A stretch of 39,374 nucleotides of DNA from an uncultured Veillonellaceae bacterium (lineage in GTDB: Bacteria; Bacillota; Negativicutes; Selenomonadales; Selenomonadaceae), in contig CADCIX010000022.1 of the NCBI GenBank assembly GCA_902801565.1, positions 1 to 39,374 on the forward strand. Reading direction: 5' to 3'. Shown here piece after piece: positions 31,883-39,374 of this stretch (positions are counted from its first letter, which is position 1; every line of letters starts with the position of its first letter). The notes under the pieces were generated by a model that had not been told where the DNA came from, did not search any database, and was given only the letters and a program-made list of their open reading frames with translations. The position numbers and the translations under genes are program-made.

Positions 31883-32812
31883 TTATTCATTTATGATGCG
31901 TGCACCGCGTGTATCCAGATTCAGGACAAGGTACTTCGCCTCAACGTCATTCTTTCGGAACGCCTCCACCATGGCCTGCCCCACCTTTTCGGCACAGTGG
32001 TCCCGTTCGAGAACATAGGCCATGAGACAGGGACCCGCACCACTCAGGGTCGCGCCCAGGGCCCCTGCTTCCTTCGCGGCAGAAAAGACATCCATCATGC
32101 CTGGAACGAGCTTGGAACGATAGGGCTGATGAAGGGCATCCTCAAAGGCATGGCGCAGGAAAAACTCATTTCCCCTGCAAAGAGCCGCCACCAGGATCGA
32201 TGACCGTCCGATATTGAAGATGGCATCCTGTCTCGAAACCATATCCGGCAGAACCTCCCTCGCCACACGGGTGGAAAGGAAAAAATCCGGAACGGCCGCC
32301 ACCATTTTCAAACGAACCTTTGGCAGGAAAGAAAAGGATTGCGCCCTTCCCCTGTTCATGATATTGACCGTGAACCCGCCGAAAATCGCAGGAGCCACAT
32401 TGTCGGGATGCCCTTCGATCCGCGTGGCAAATTGCAAGAGCTCCCGGCGGTTGAACATATTGCCCACCAATACATTCGCAGCCTTGAGTCCCGCCACGAT
32501 TGCCGTGGCACTGCTGCCAAGCCCCCGTGAAAGGGGCACTTCGTTCTTCATCCGGACAATCCCGCCCTGAAAACGATCTGCCGCCTTGGCCCGTTCCAGA
32601 AGATACCGGACAGAACGCCAAACGATATTGCGCTCATCCTGCGGAATGTTTTCGGCACCCTCCCCCGTTATAAAGAATTCCACCCCCGGTGCTTCCCTCA
32701 AGGTCAGTTCCAGTTCATTGTAGATGGTGCAGGCAATCCCCAGCGTATCAAACCCCGGGCCGCAATTTGCGGATGTTCCCGGCACGCGAACTCGTATACT
32801 CTTCTCTTCCAT
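31883..32812 (-). CDS. thrB: homoserine kinase
   Basis: A 309-residue GHMP kinase of usual ThrB length, phosphorylating homoserine for threonine synthesis. VRVPGTSANCGPGFDTLGIA is the N-terminal motif, VPLSRGLGSSATAIVAGL the ATP-binding GHMP loop, and GATLSGAGPCLMAYV the C-terminal glycine-rich motif. It begins 9 bases after the hom stop and ends at a strong terminator. thrC is not in the window. Confidence 0.96.
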   Translation of the reverse strand: MEEKSIRVRVPGTSANCGPGFDTLGIACTIYNELELTLREAPGVEFFITGEGAENIPQDERNIVWRSVRYLLERAKAADRFQGGIVRMKNEVPLSRGLGSSATAIVAGLKAANVLVGNMFNRRELLQFATRIEGHPDNVAPAIFGGFTVNIMNRGRAQSFSFLPKVRLKMVAAVPDFFLSTRVAREVLPDMVSRQDAIFNIGRSSILVAALCRGNEFFLRHAFEDALHQPYRSKLVPGMMDVFSAAKEAGALGATLSGAGPCLMAYVLERDHCAEKVGQAMVEAFRKNDVEAKYLVLNLDTRGARIINE

Positions 32813-32821
32813 AAACTCCTT

Positions 32822-34120
32822 TTACCCCCGGTCGTTCTCCACACGTATCATGCTGCGAATCTCATCCACCACCGGAAGCCCTTCCAATACCTTGATGGCA
32901 CAGAGCATCTTTCTGTGCTCCACCATGTGCGTAATCGCAACGATCTCTGCATGATCTGCAATGGATTGCTTCGTCTGAACCACAGACTTCAGGCTCACGC
33001 CTTCATTGCCGAACACCGTGGCAATCGTCCCCAGCACACCGGGCTTGTCATCCACCAGCAGACGCACATAATAGGAAGATTCCGTATCATCCAGCGGACA
33101 AAGTTTTTTCTTCTCAAAACAGGTGCAGCGGATCCGCCCGAAGGTTCCGTTCACGATATCCCGGGCCACATCAATGACATCGGAGACAACCGCCGATGCT
33201 GTGGGCAGAGAGCCTGCTCCCGGGCCATAGAACATCGCCTCGCCAATGGCATTGCCGCGCACGAAGATCGCATTGAACACGCCCCGGACCGATGCCAGTG
33301 GATGCTCCTTCGGAAGGAATACGGGATGAACCCGCACGTCAACACCCTTTTCCCCGGCATCCTTGCCAACCGCCAGAAGCTTCACCACATAGCCGAGCTC
33401 GCTCGCATACTCGATATCCATCGGCGTGATCTTCGTGATGCCCTCCACGGAAACATCCTCCAGCTGGATCCGTGTATTGAAGGCCAGGGATGCCAGGATC
33501 GCAGCCTTGCGGGCAGCATCCAGGCCATCCACATCCGCAGAGGGATTTGCCTCGGCATATCCCTTTTCCTGGGCTTCCTTCAGCACGCTTTCATAGTCAG
33601 CGCCGCATTCCGCCATCTTCGTGAGCATGTAGTTCGTCGTCCCGTTCACGATGCCCATGACCTCTGTGAGCTTGTTTGCCGTCAGACACTGCTTCAGAGG
33701 AGTGATGATGGGGATTCCCCCGCCCACGCTGGCCTCAAAGAGAAAATCCACATCCTGCTTCTCTGCCCTCTCAAACATATCCTTGCCAAACTGCGCAACC
33801 ACATCCTTGTTGGCCGTGACCACGCTCTTTCCTGCCTCCATGGCCTTCAGCATGTACTCCCGGGCAGGATGGATTCCCCCCATGACCTCAACGATGATGG
33901 AGATTTCCTCATCACCAATGATCTCCTCAATATTATCCGTGACTGCGATGCCTTCCAATTGGGGACGTTTCTTCCCCAGATCGCGGACCAATACCTTCTT
34001 CAGTTCAAGCGGTGCGCCAATCCGTTCTTCAATCTCTCGCGCATTCTCCTGCAGAACCCTGATGACGCCTGTTCCCACCGTACCGGAGCCCAACAGTCCA
34101 AACTTGATCGGTTTCTTCAT
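32822..34120 (-). CDS. hom: homoserine dehydrogenase with C-terminal ACT domain
   Basis: A 432-residue enzyme reducing aspartate semialdehyde to homoserine. FGLLGSGTVGTGVIRVL is the NAD(P)-binding loop, VVTANKDVVAQFG and LFEASVGGGIPIITPL the catalytic core, GIVNGTTNYMLTKM and PSADVDGLDAARKAAILA the substrate site. Residues about 345-425 form an ACT domain (YYVRLLVDDKPGVLGTIA), the usual threonine feedback site. Start choice is uncertain: MKKPIKFG at 34120 looks natural, GTG at 34129 has GGAGG five bases upstream, and an ATG at 34144 overlaps the preceding stop (ATGA). Confidence 0.95.
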   Translation of the reverse strand: MKKPIKFGLLGSGTVGTGVIRVLQENAREIEERIGAPLELKKVLVRDLGKKRPQLEGIAVTDNIEEIIGDEEISIIVEVMGGIHPAREYMLKAMEAGKSVVTANKDVVAQFGKDMFERAEKQDVDFLFEASVGGGIPIITPLKQCLTANKLTEVMGIVNGTTNYMLTKMAECGADYESVLKEAQEKGYAEANPSADVDGLDAARKAAILASLAFNTRIQLEDVSVEGITKITPMDIEYASELGYVVKLLAVGKDAGEKGVDVRVHPVFLPKEHPLASVRGVFNAIFVRGNAIGEAMFYGPGAGSLPTASAVVSDVIDVARDIVNGTFGRIRCTCFEKKKLCPLDDTESSYYVRLLVDDKPGVLGTIATVFGNEGVSLKSVVQTKQSIADHAEIVAITHMVEHRKMLCAIKVLEGLPVVDEIRSMIRVENDRG

Positions 34121-34140
34121 CTTCGACACACCTGCCTCCC

Positions 34141-34587
34141 TCATGCCTGTCCCAGTACTTCCAGACGCTTGACGCCATTCACCAGCCGCAATTTGTCAAG
34201 AAGTGCCTCCAAATCCACCGAAAGATTCAGTGTCTCGATGGAAATCGTGGCATTGGCAACGCCTTGCAGGGGAATCCCCTGATTGATGGTGAGGACGCTT
34301 CCGGAATGGGCGGAAATCGTGTTGAGCACACTGGAAAGGACGCCCTTCTTGTGCTCCAGCAGGAAAGTCAATGTGACGATCTTGTTCTGGCTGGCCTCAT
34401 AAAAGGGGAACACGTAGTCCTTGTACTTATAATAGGCACTGCGGCTGAGATTCATGCGCTCCACTGCCTCATTGATCGTGCGCGCATCCCCCCGCTTCAA
34501 CATCTCCTTGACGCGAATCGTCTTCTTTATCGCCTCCGGCAAAATGTCTTCCTTTACAAGAAAAAAGCCACTTCTCTCTTTGTTCAT
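34141..34587 (-). CDS. pheB: ACT domain-containing protein, PheB family
   Basis: A 148-residue protein of the PheB/UPF0735 family. Residues about 15-60 (EAIKKTIRVKEMLKRGDA, TINEAVERMNLSRSAYYKYKDYVFPF) form a helix-turn-helix-like domain; about 70-145 is an ACT domain (IVTLTFLLEHKKGVLSSVL). The family is often found just upstream of hom and thrB in Firmicutes, where amino-acid-responsive regulation has been suspected but is unproven. TGGAGG precedes the start; hom follows directly. The name pheB is historical and does not establish a role in phenylalanine synthesis. Confidence 0.87.
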   Translation of the reverse strand: MNKERSGFFLVKEDILPEAIKKTIRVKEMLKRGDARTINEAVERMNLSRSAYYKYKDYVFPFYEASQNKIVTLTFLLEHKKGVLSSVLNTISAHSGSVLTINQGIPLQGVANATISIETLNLSVDLEALLDKLRLVNGVKRLEVLGQA

Positions 34588-34637
34588 CTGGGTGATTCCT
34601 CCATATTCACAGGCGTATATTCTCGCTAAGCTTTCCT

Positions 34638-34666
34638 ATTATATCATATCCGATTGGTTGTGTATA
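34638..34666 (-). promoter_or_regulatory. promoter of the pheB-hom-thrB operon
   Basis: On the minus strand TATACA (34661-34666), 17-base spacer, TATAAT (34638-34643), about 50 bases before the first gene. I see no attenuator or T-box in the short leader. Confidence 0.5.
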
Positions 34667-34697
34667 CTGTAGTTCAACAATCGTCCTATGGAAGTTT

Positions 34698-34717
34698 TGA
34701 CAGGTGAAACTCTGTCA
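34698..34717 (-). terminator. weak hairpin at the end of yjgR-like gene
   Basis: On the minus strand TGACAG pairs with CTGTCA around an eight-base loop, followed by AAAAC rather than T. It overlaps the stop codon; terminator function is doubtful. Confidence 0.3.
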
Positions 34718-36379
34718 TTTCTTGAAGAGTGTCCCGAAAATCCCTCGTGCCAGGCTCGCCCCGAGATTTCCTCCCAGGGTCTTTCCAAAGGTGCCTCCCA
34801 CGGATTTTCCCACACTGTTGCCCAGGGCCCTGCCCACCGTGCCAAGGACGCTGTTGCCTACGGATTGCAGGACCTTCTGCTTCTCCCGTTCCTCTGCCAA
34901 TGCCTTTTTCTCTGCCTCCCTGGCAAGACGTTCTTCCTCTCTCGCCTGTGCCTTTGCCTGCCGTTCCTCCTCTTTTGCCTGTTCCCTCGCCTGACGTTCC
35001 TCCTCTTTTGCGCGCTCCTTCGCCTGACGCTCCTCTTCCTTCGCCTGTGCTGCTTCCGCTGCAGCCTTCTCCTTTGCCGCGGCCTCTTCCTCTCCCTGCC
35101 GCATCAGGAACTCATAGGCAGAGTCCGGATCATAGCTTTCCGCATACTTGCTGTAGAAAAGGCTCCCCTTGATGGCAGTTTCCCTCTGACTGTCCGGGGC
35201 TGCGCCCATGCTGCACTGCGGCGGGAGGATGGAGACCTTCTGGGCGATTCCGGGAACGCCGTCCTCCCCCAGAAATGACACCAAGGCCTTTCCCGTGCCC
35301 AGGGAGGTAATCACTTCCGCAGCATTGAACTCAGGATTCTCCCGGAAGGATGCCGCCGCTGCCTTGATTGCCTTCTGCTCTGCCGGCGTGTATGCCCGCA
35401 GACCATGCTGTATCTTATTGCCCAGCTGTGCCAGCACCCCGTCCGGGATATCCCTCGGATTCTGCGTGCAGAAATAGATTCCGACCCCCTTGGAGCGGAT
35501 CAGCTTCACCACCTGCTCAATCTTGTCCATGAGGGCGCGGGACGCACCATCGAACAGAAGATGAGCCTCATCGAAGAAGAACACCATCTTCGGCTTCCCC
35601 ATATCCCCCACTTCCGGCAAGGTCTCAAACAGCTCGCTCAAAAGCCAGAGCATGAAGGTGGAATAGAGTTTCCCGTTGTTTATAAGGCTTTCACTGGCAA
35701 GGACATTGATCATGCCGCGCCCCATATCCTGTGCCAGCCAGTCATTGATATTGACCGCAGGCTCCCCGAAAAACACATCCCCGCCCGCCAGTTCCATCGC
35801 CACGATGGCACGGGTGATCGCACTCAGGGATGCAGGACTCATTTTCCCATAGTCGCCCTCAAATTCCGAGCGATGCTCCTGCACATAGTTCACACAAGCC
35901 TTGATGTCCTTCGTGTCAATCAAGAGAAGATGATTGTCGTCCGCAATCTTGAAGATGATATTGAGCAGCGCCCCCTGCAGGTCATTCAGTTCCAGAACCC
36001 GCGCCAGGAGCACAGGCCCCATCTCGGAAATCGTCGTGCGCAGTGGAATTCCCTTTTGCCCGAAAATATCCCAAAAAGTTACAGGATAGCCCTTGTAGGA
36101 AAACCCGGCCTCTGCCAGACCGAACTGCTCGATCCGCTTCTGCATGTCCGGGGAATCCGTGCCCGGACACATCATGCCGGAGATGTCCCCCTTCACATCC
36201 GCCAGGAACACCGGCACGCCCATATCGCTGAAAGACTCTGCCATGACCTTCAGCGTGATGGTCTTTCCCGTTCCCGTGGCACCGGCCACCAATCCATGAC
36301 GATTTGCCATCCCCGGCAGGAGAAAGACATTCTCCCCCTTGTCATTGCTTGCCAGCCAGAGCTTTCCATCCTTCAACAT
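34715..36379 (-). CDS. yjgR: HerA-like ATPase, DUF853/YjgR family
   Basis: A 554-residue ATPase. Walker A GATGTGKT at 33-40, ADVKGDISGM, Walker B KMVFFFDEAHLLFDG and a sensor-like FCTQNPRDIPDG match the HerA/FtsK-type YjgR family; HerA relatives move along DNA, but the job of YjgR proteins is not established. Residues about 420-500 are a run of near-repeats of AKEEERQAKERAK, a long charged coiled coil, and the C-terminus is Gly/Leu/Ser-rich (LGNSVGKSVGGTFGKTLGG). ATG at 36379 has GAGGGGG eight bases upstream; an earlier ATG at 36400 is too close to nothing useful. It stands alone between two terminated units. Confidence 0.88.
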   Translation of the reverse strand: MLKDGKLWLASNDKGENVFLLPGMANRHGLVAGATGTGKTITLKVMAESFSDMGVPVFLADVKGDISGMMCPGTDSPDMQKRIEQFGLAEAGFSYKGYPVTFWDIFGQKGIPLRTTISEMGPVLLARVLELNDLQGALLNIIFKIADDNHLLLIDTKDIKACVNYVQEHRSEFEGDYGKMSPASLSAITRAIVAMELAGGDVFFGEPAVNINDWLAQDMGRGMINVLASESLINNGKLYSTFMLWLLSELFETLPEVGDMGKPKMVFFFDEAHLLFDGASRALMDKIEQVVKLIRSKGVGIYFCTQNPRDIPDGVLAQLGNKIQHGLRAYTPAEQKAIKAAAASFRENPEFNAAEVITSLGTGKALVSFLGEDGVPGIAQKVSILPPQCSMGAAPDSQRETAIKGSLFYSKYAESYDPDSAYEFLMRQGEEEAAAKEKAAAEAAQAKEEERQAKERAKEEERQAREQAKEEERQAKAQAREEERLAREAEKKALAEEREKQKVLQSVGNSVLGTVGRALGNSVGKSVGGTFGKTLGGNLGASLARGIFGTLFKK

Positions 36380-36482
36380 ACAACAGTCCCCCTCTGCCAT
36401 TCTCTGCTATCCACTGTCTCCTACCATGGTATTCTCCATCATAATATTCTCCATGCTTTCCCTTCTTTCCTCTCCCTCCAAC

Positions 36483-36510
36483 GAAAAAAGGAACAGGCCT
36501 CCCCGTTCCT
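36483..36510 (-). terminator. intrinsic terminator of the DUF2156 gene
   Basis: On the minus strand AGGAAC pairs with GTTCCT, followed by TTTTTCG. It lies about 12 bases after the stop. Confidence 0.75.
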
Positions 36511-36521
36511 CATTTCTCTTT

Positions 36522-37451
36522 TTATTTCTCTTTCAATGTCGCGTAGAACTTCTCCACCAGCTTCACGGGCTTGTAGGACTCCTTCGCCTTGCGGAGCCCT
36601 TCGAGCCCCATATCCTCTTCGCGGTTGATGTAGGTCATATGGCTCCACTCGTGCTCCACGAAGCCCTGATTGATGGCAGGATATGCCCCGCGCACCTCCG
36701 GATCCGCCTTCTCCACATGAATGACCGCCGTGTCCGCATTGAGCTGCTCCCCAAAGGTGAAGGCAACGATGCGTCCATCCAGGCGGATTGCGCCGCCCTT
36801 GATATCAAAGTCCCGGAAATTGTTCAGCACCTCTATGATGGCCTCGCGCTCATAGCCGATGAAGGGATCGTCCGGCTCGTTCTGGAGACGCTGCTTGTAC
36901 CAGCCGTTGAGCTCCAATTTGCAGAGGGTGATGATCTCTTCCGTGATGGGAAGATACTCCGCCTGCGGGTACATCTTGCGAAAGGCGTTCAAATGGTTCT
37001 TCTTGGAATGGTACTTCCGTCCTGCCAGCTTGATCAGGCTCTCGCTGCTGTAGAGATAGTCAAAATTATCGCGATCCGGCTGGATATCAAACTCCGCATC
37101 CCCATAGGACCGCAAAACCTCGGCAAAGGAATGCTCTATGCCGGAAAAATAAAGGGGGCGTCCCGCCTCCTTGAAATAAGCAATGAATTTCGTCACTGCC
37201 CCCGGCATCTTCTCCGCTGCCCCGATGGGCTGAAGTGCCATGAGCCTCCCATCCCACTCGCTGGTCATATAGAGCACTTCATCCTCCACTGCCAGCTTGA
37301 TCTTATAAGGCTTGCGCCACATGTAGAGGTTCGTGAAATTGAAATGCGAATTCTCATAATAGCCGCTGCGATAGAAGCTGTCCAGCAACGGCTTGTCCTC
37401 TTTTGTCAAATCCCTGAATTCTATGGTAATCAGCCCGTTTCCATTATCCAC
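36522..37451 (-). CDS. DUF2156 (phosphatidylglycerol lysyltransferase C-terminal domain-like) protein
   Basis: A 309-residue soluble protein with a GNAT-like double fold. FRDLTKEDKPLLDSFYR at the N-terminus, KKNHLNAFRKMYP, IRLDGRIVAFTFGEQLN and HVEKADPEVRGAYPAINQ, then INREEDMGLEGLRKAKESYKP are typical of DUF2156, which is related to the aminoacyl-transfer domain of MprF. It lacks the membrane part of MprF, so transfer to lipid is not implied. The start is GTG at 37449-37451 with only a weak AGAG upstream, so the start is less certain. A promoter lies at 37492-37520. Confidence 0.85.
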   Translation of the reverse strand: MDNGNGLITIEFRDLTKEDKPLLDSFYRSGYYENSHFNFTNLYMWRKPYKIKLAVEDEVLYMTSEWDGRLMALQPIGAAEKMPGAVTKFIAYFKEAGRPLYFSGIEHSFAEVLRSYGDAEFDIQPDRDNFDYLYSSESLIKLAGRKYHSKKNHLNAFRKMYPQAEYLPITEEIITLCKLELNGWYKQRLQNEPDDPFIGYEREAIIEVLNNFRDFDIKGGAIRLDGRIVAFTFGEQLNADTAVIHVEKADPEVRGAYPAINQGFVEHEWSHMTYINREEDMGLEGLRKAKESYKPVKLVEKFYATLKEK

Positions 37452-37491
37452 TCTATGATTCGTCTGTGAATCTCACCGTTAAATATTACTA

Positions 37492-37520
37492 ATTTTACTA
37501 TATTCTTCGATAATTAACAA
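37492..37520 (-). promoter_or_regulatory. promoter of the DUF2156 gene
   Basis: On the minus strand TTGTTA (37515-37520), 17-base spacer, TAAAAT (37492-37497). It is back to back with the plus-strand promoter at 37532-37559. Confidence 0.6.
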
Positions 37521-37531
37521 GCAATTTTTAT

Positions 37532-37559
37532 TTGACACCCCCAATCCGTATGCTAAAAT
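37532..37559 (+). promoter_or_regulatory. promoter of the AAA-ATPase gene
   Basis: TTGACA (37532-37537), 16-base spacer, TAAAAT (37554-37559), about 35 bases before the start codon. Confidence 0.75.
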
Positions 37560-37594
37560 GAAATCATCAAAACCGATGCAAGGAGTTGCCGCAT

Positions 37595-39277
37595 ATGAAG
37601 AAGAAACTTCGGATGCCCGTGGGGATTGACAATTTCCAAAAGCTCCGTCAGGGCTACTATTTCGTGGACAAGACTAGCTTCATCCGGGACCTGATCGACG
37701 GCCACAGCGAGGCGACGCTCATTACCCGGCCCCGCCGCTTCGGCAAGACACTGACCCTGAGCATGCTCCATTGCTTCTTCACCATCGAGAATGCCGAGGA
37801 AAACCGCAAGCTCTTCGACGGCTGTGCCATCTCCCGTGCCGGGGAGGAATACATGGCTGAGCAGGGAACCCGTCCTGTTGTTTTCCTTTCCCTGAAAGAC
37901 CTCAAGGACCGAAGTTTCGACCTCATGCTGGAGCACTTCGCCGCCCTAATGCAAAGCACTTACTCCTCCTTCCGTTACCTGATGGAAGAAAATCTCCTAT
38001 ATCCCGAAGAACGCGATCTCTTCCAGTCTGTCCTCTCACGACGAGCTTCCATGGCCGATCTCCAAGATTCCCTCAAAAATCTGACCCAATACCTCTCCCG
38101 TTTCCACCATCGCCCTGTCCTGCTCCTTATTGACGAGTACGATGCCCCCATTCAGTTTGCATGGGACAACGACTACTACGAAGATGCCATCAGCTTCTTC
38201 AGGAATTTCCTGAGCGCTGCCCTGAAGACGAATCCCTGCTTGGATTTCGCCGTCATGACTGGTGTGCTTCGCATCGCCAAGGAAAGCATCTTCAGTTCCC
38301 TGAACAATCTGGACGTTTCCAGCGTCGTCTCCGGCATCTATGCCGATGTCATGGGCTTCACCAGACAGGAAGTCGAGCAGATGGCTGCGGACTTCGGCTG
38401 TCCGGAGAAAATCACGGAAATCCGAAATTGGTACGACGGATACAACTTCTCCGGCATGGAAATCTACAATCCATGGTCTGTGATAAACTATTTCCATCGC
38501 AATCTCCAGCCTTCCCTGTACTGGGTGAACACTTCCGGCAACTCCATCCTGGCGGAGCTGCTGAAGCACGCAAGCACGGCACAGGTGCGGGATATCCATG
38601 CCCTGATGGACAGAAAGTCCATCTATGCGACACTTGACGAGGGCGTCATCTATGCCGAACTCCATGAAAACCTCGCTGCCCTCTACTCTGTCCTGCTAAC
38701 CACAGGATACCTGACACTGGACTCCAGACCGGACCCGTACGATGGAGATTCCCTGTATTCCATGCGCATTCCAAACCAGGAGATTCGCATGCTCTACAAA
38801 AAAGAGATTCTACGTCATATGGATCGTATGGTATCACGCCCCAATCTGATGAACGAGATGCTTTCCGGCATCCTCTCCGGCGAGACAAGCAAGTTCGCGG
38901 AATGTCTTGCAACCTATCTGGAATCCATGGCAAGTTTCCATGACACGGCAAACAGGGAAACCTTCTACCACGGCCTCATGCTCGGCCTGCTGGCCATGCT
39001 CATCCCCCGCTACAGGGTCGTCTCTAATCGCGAAAGCGGCTATGGCAGGTTTGACATCGCTGTCTTCCCCCAACAAAACCAATCCCCCGGCATCCTCATG
39101 GAATTCAAGGTGGCTGCCTCCGAAGCCGATCTCCAAAAGATAGCCGAAACTGCCCTATCCCAGATGGAAAACATGGACTATATGACAGAATTCCGCACAC
39201 AGCACATCACCGATATCTGGCAGTACGGCATTGCTTTTTATGGAAAGAAATGCCATATCGCAACCAAGATTCACTGA
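37595..39277 (+). CDS. AAA-family ATPase with DUF1703 PD-(D/E)xK domain
   Basis: A 560-residue protein. Residues about 5-210 are the AAA-ATPase-like domain: FVDKTSFIRDLID, a variant P-loop RPRRFGKT (45-52) and Walker B LLLIDEYD (176-183). The middle has the family block NWYDGYNFSG, YNPWSVINYF and LYWVNTSGNS. The C-terminal DUF1703 domain carries a PD-(D/E)xK nuclease-like core: SGYGRFDIAVFP and ILMEFKVA. The family is widespread, multi-copy in Bacteroidetes and Negativicutes, and of unknown biological role; mobile or defence functions have been suspected. ATG at 37595 has AAGGAG nine bases upstream; a TTG nine bases earlier is less likely. Confidence 0.92.
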   Translation: MKKKLRMPVGIDNFQKLRQGYYFVDKTSFIRDLIDGHSEATLITRPRRFGKTLTLSMLHCFFTIENAEENRKLFDGCAISRAGEEYMAEQGTRPVVFLSLKDLKDRSFDLMLEHFAALMQSTYSSFRYLMEENLLYPEERDLFQSVLSRRASMADLQDSLKNLTQYLSRFHHRPVLLLIDEYDAPIQFAWDNDYYEDAISFFRNFLSAALKTNPCLDFAVMTGVLRIAKESIFSSLNNLDVSSVVSGIYADVMGFTRQEVEQMAADFGCPEKITEIRNWYDGYNFSGMEIYNPWSVINYFHRNLQPSLYWVNTSGNSILAELLKHASTAQVRDIHALMDRKSIYATLDEGVIYAELHENLAALYSVLLTTGYLTLDSRPDPYDGDSLYSMRIPNQEIRMLYKKEILRHMDRMVSRPNLMNEMLSGILSGETSKFAECLATYLESMASFHDTANRETFYHGLMLGLLAMLIPRYRVVSNRESGYGRFDIAVFPQQNQSPGILMEFKVAASEADLQKIAETALSQMENMDYMTEFRTQHITDIWQYGIAFYGKKCHIATKIH

Positions 39278-39289
39278 CAGGATGCTACA

Positions 39290-39374
39290 TTATGCACCAT
39301 GGAAAATCTCTTCCGAAAAGTACCGCCCAATCCTCGCCAGGAACCGCAGCACATCCGCCTTCAGTTCCTCCGGG
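39290..39374 (-). CDS. C-terminal end of an unrecognised protein (runs off the window)
   Basis: The minus strand from the right edge reads PEELKADVLRFLARIGR then YFSEEIFHGA and a TAA at 39290-39292, convergent with the AAA-ATPase gene 12 bases away. Codon choice looks coding. The fragment is too short to assign a family. Confidence 0.45.
   Translation of the reverse strand, partial: PEELKADVLRFLARIGRYFSEEIFHGA

Overview
The window looks like a chromosomal segment of a moderately GC-rich Firmicute, most likely a member of the Negativicutes (Selenomonas/Mitsuokella-like). This is inferred from gene content: a short-form hisG with a separate hisZ, a YerC-type TrpR-like gene heading the histidine operon, a PheB-type ACT protein before homoserine dehydrogenase, RNase J, and an AAA-ATPase/DUF1703 protein. 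No 16S gene is present, so the lineage is not proven. Most genes lie on the minus strand in compact operons.

Layout. 1-2004 is accessory debris: a DUF1016 (YhcG-type) remnant with an internal stop, a pRiA4b ORF-3-like gene, the C-terminal stump of an alpha/beta hydrolase, a DUF2786 gene, and two abutting inverted-repeat elements (61 bp and 119 bp). The larger element supplies the stop codon of the neighbouring response-regulator diguanylate cyclase (2001-3395). 3568-9458 holds dnaE, a membrane-anchored protein and RNase J. 9713-16304 holds an SAM methyltransferase, aroH chorismate mutase, an UbiB-family kinase, a YbiT-like ABC-F ATPase, a secreted glucosaminidase and an NCS2-like permease, all on the minus strand. 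Divergent from these, 16415-18462 carries a VTT-domain membrane protein and a Tat-signal purple-acid-phosphatase-like enzyme. A UbiE-like methyltransferase and a 92-residue hypothetical follow on the minus strand.

19644-28956 is a complete-looking histidine operon read leftwards: yerC, hisZ, an HD phosphohydrolase, hisG, hisD, hisC, hisB, hisH, hisA, hisF, hisIE and a SagB-like nitroreductase. It covers every step from PRPP to histidine except histidinol-phosphate phosphatase, which is not seen here. The two extra genes (HD hydrolase, SagB-like) are therefore of interest.

29547-30405 holds the most striking structure: three tandem modules of about 295 bp. In each, a 22-23 residue hydrophobic peptide on the minus strand (own promoter, 5' leader hairpin and ribosome site) is opposed by a convergent small antisense RNA from its own plus-strand promoter. 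All six promoters have exactly 17-bp spacers. The architecture is that of a type I toxin-antitoxin system (TxpA/BsrG or Fst like). The 5' hairpin loops of the two RNAs are complementary in trans, and the antisense 5' region can pair with the toxin ribosome site.

30468-39374 contains tRNA-Pro(CGG), convergent with a CCA-adding enzyme; a threonine-pathway operon (ACT protein, hom, thrB); a HerA-like YjgR ATPase; a DUF2156 protein; an AAA-ATPase/PD-(D/E)xK protein on the plus strand; and the C-terminal end of one more minus-strand gene at the window edge.
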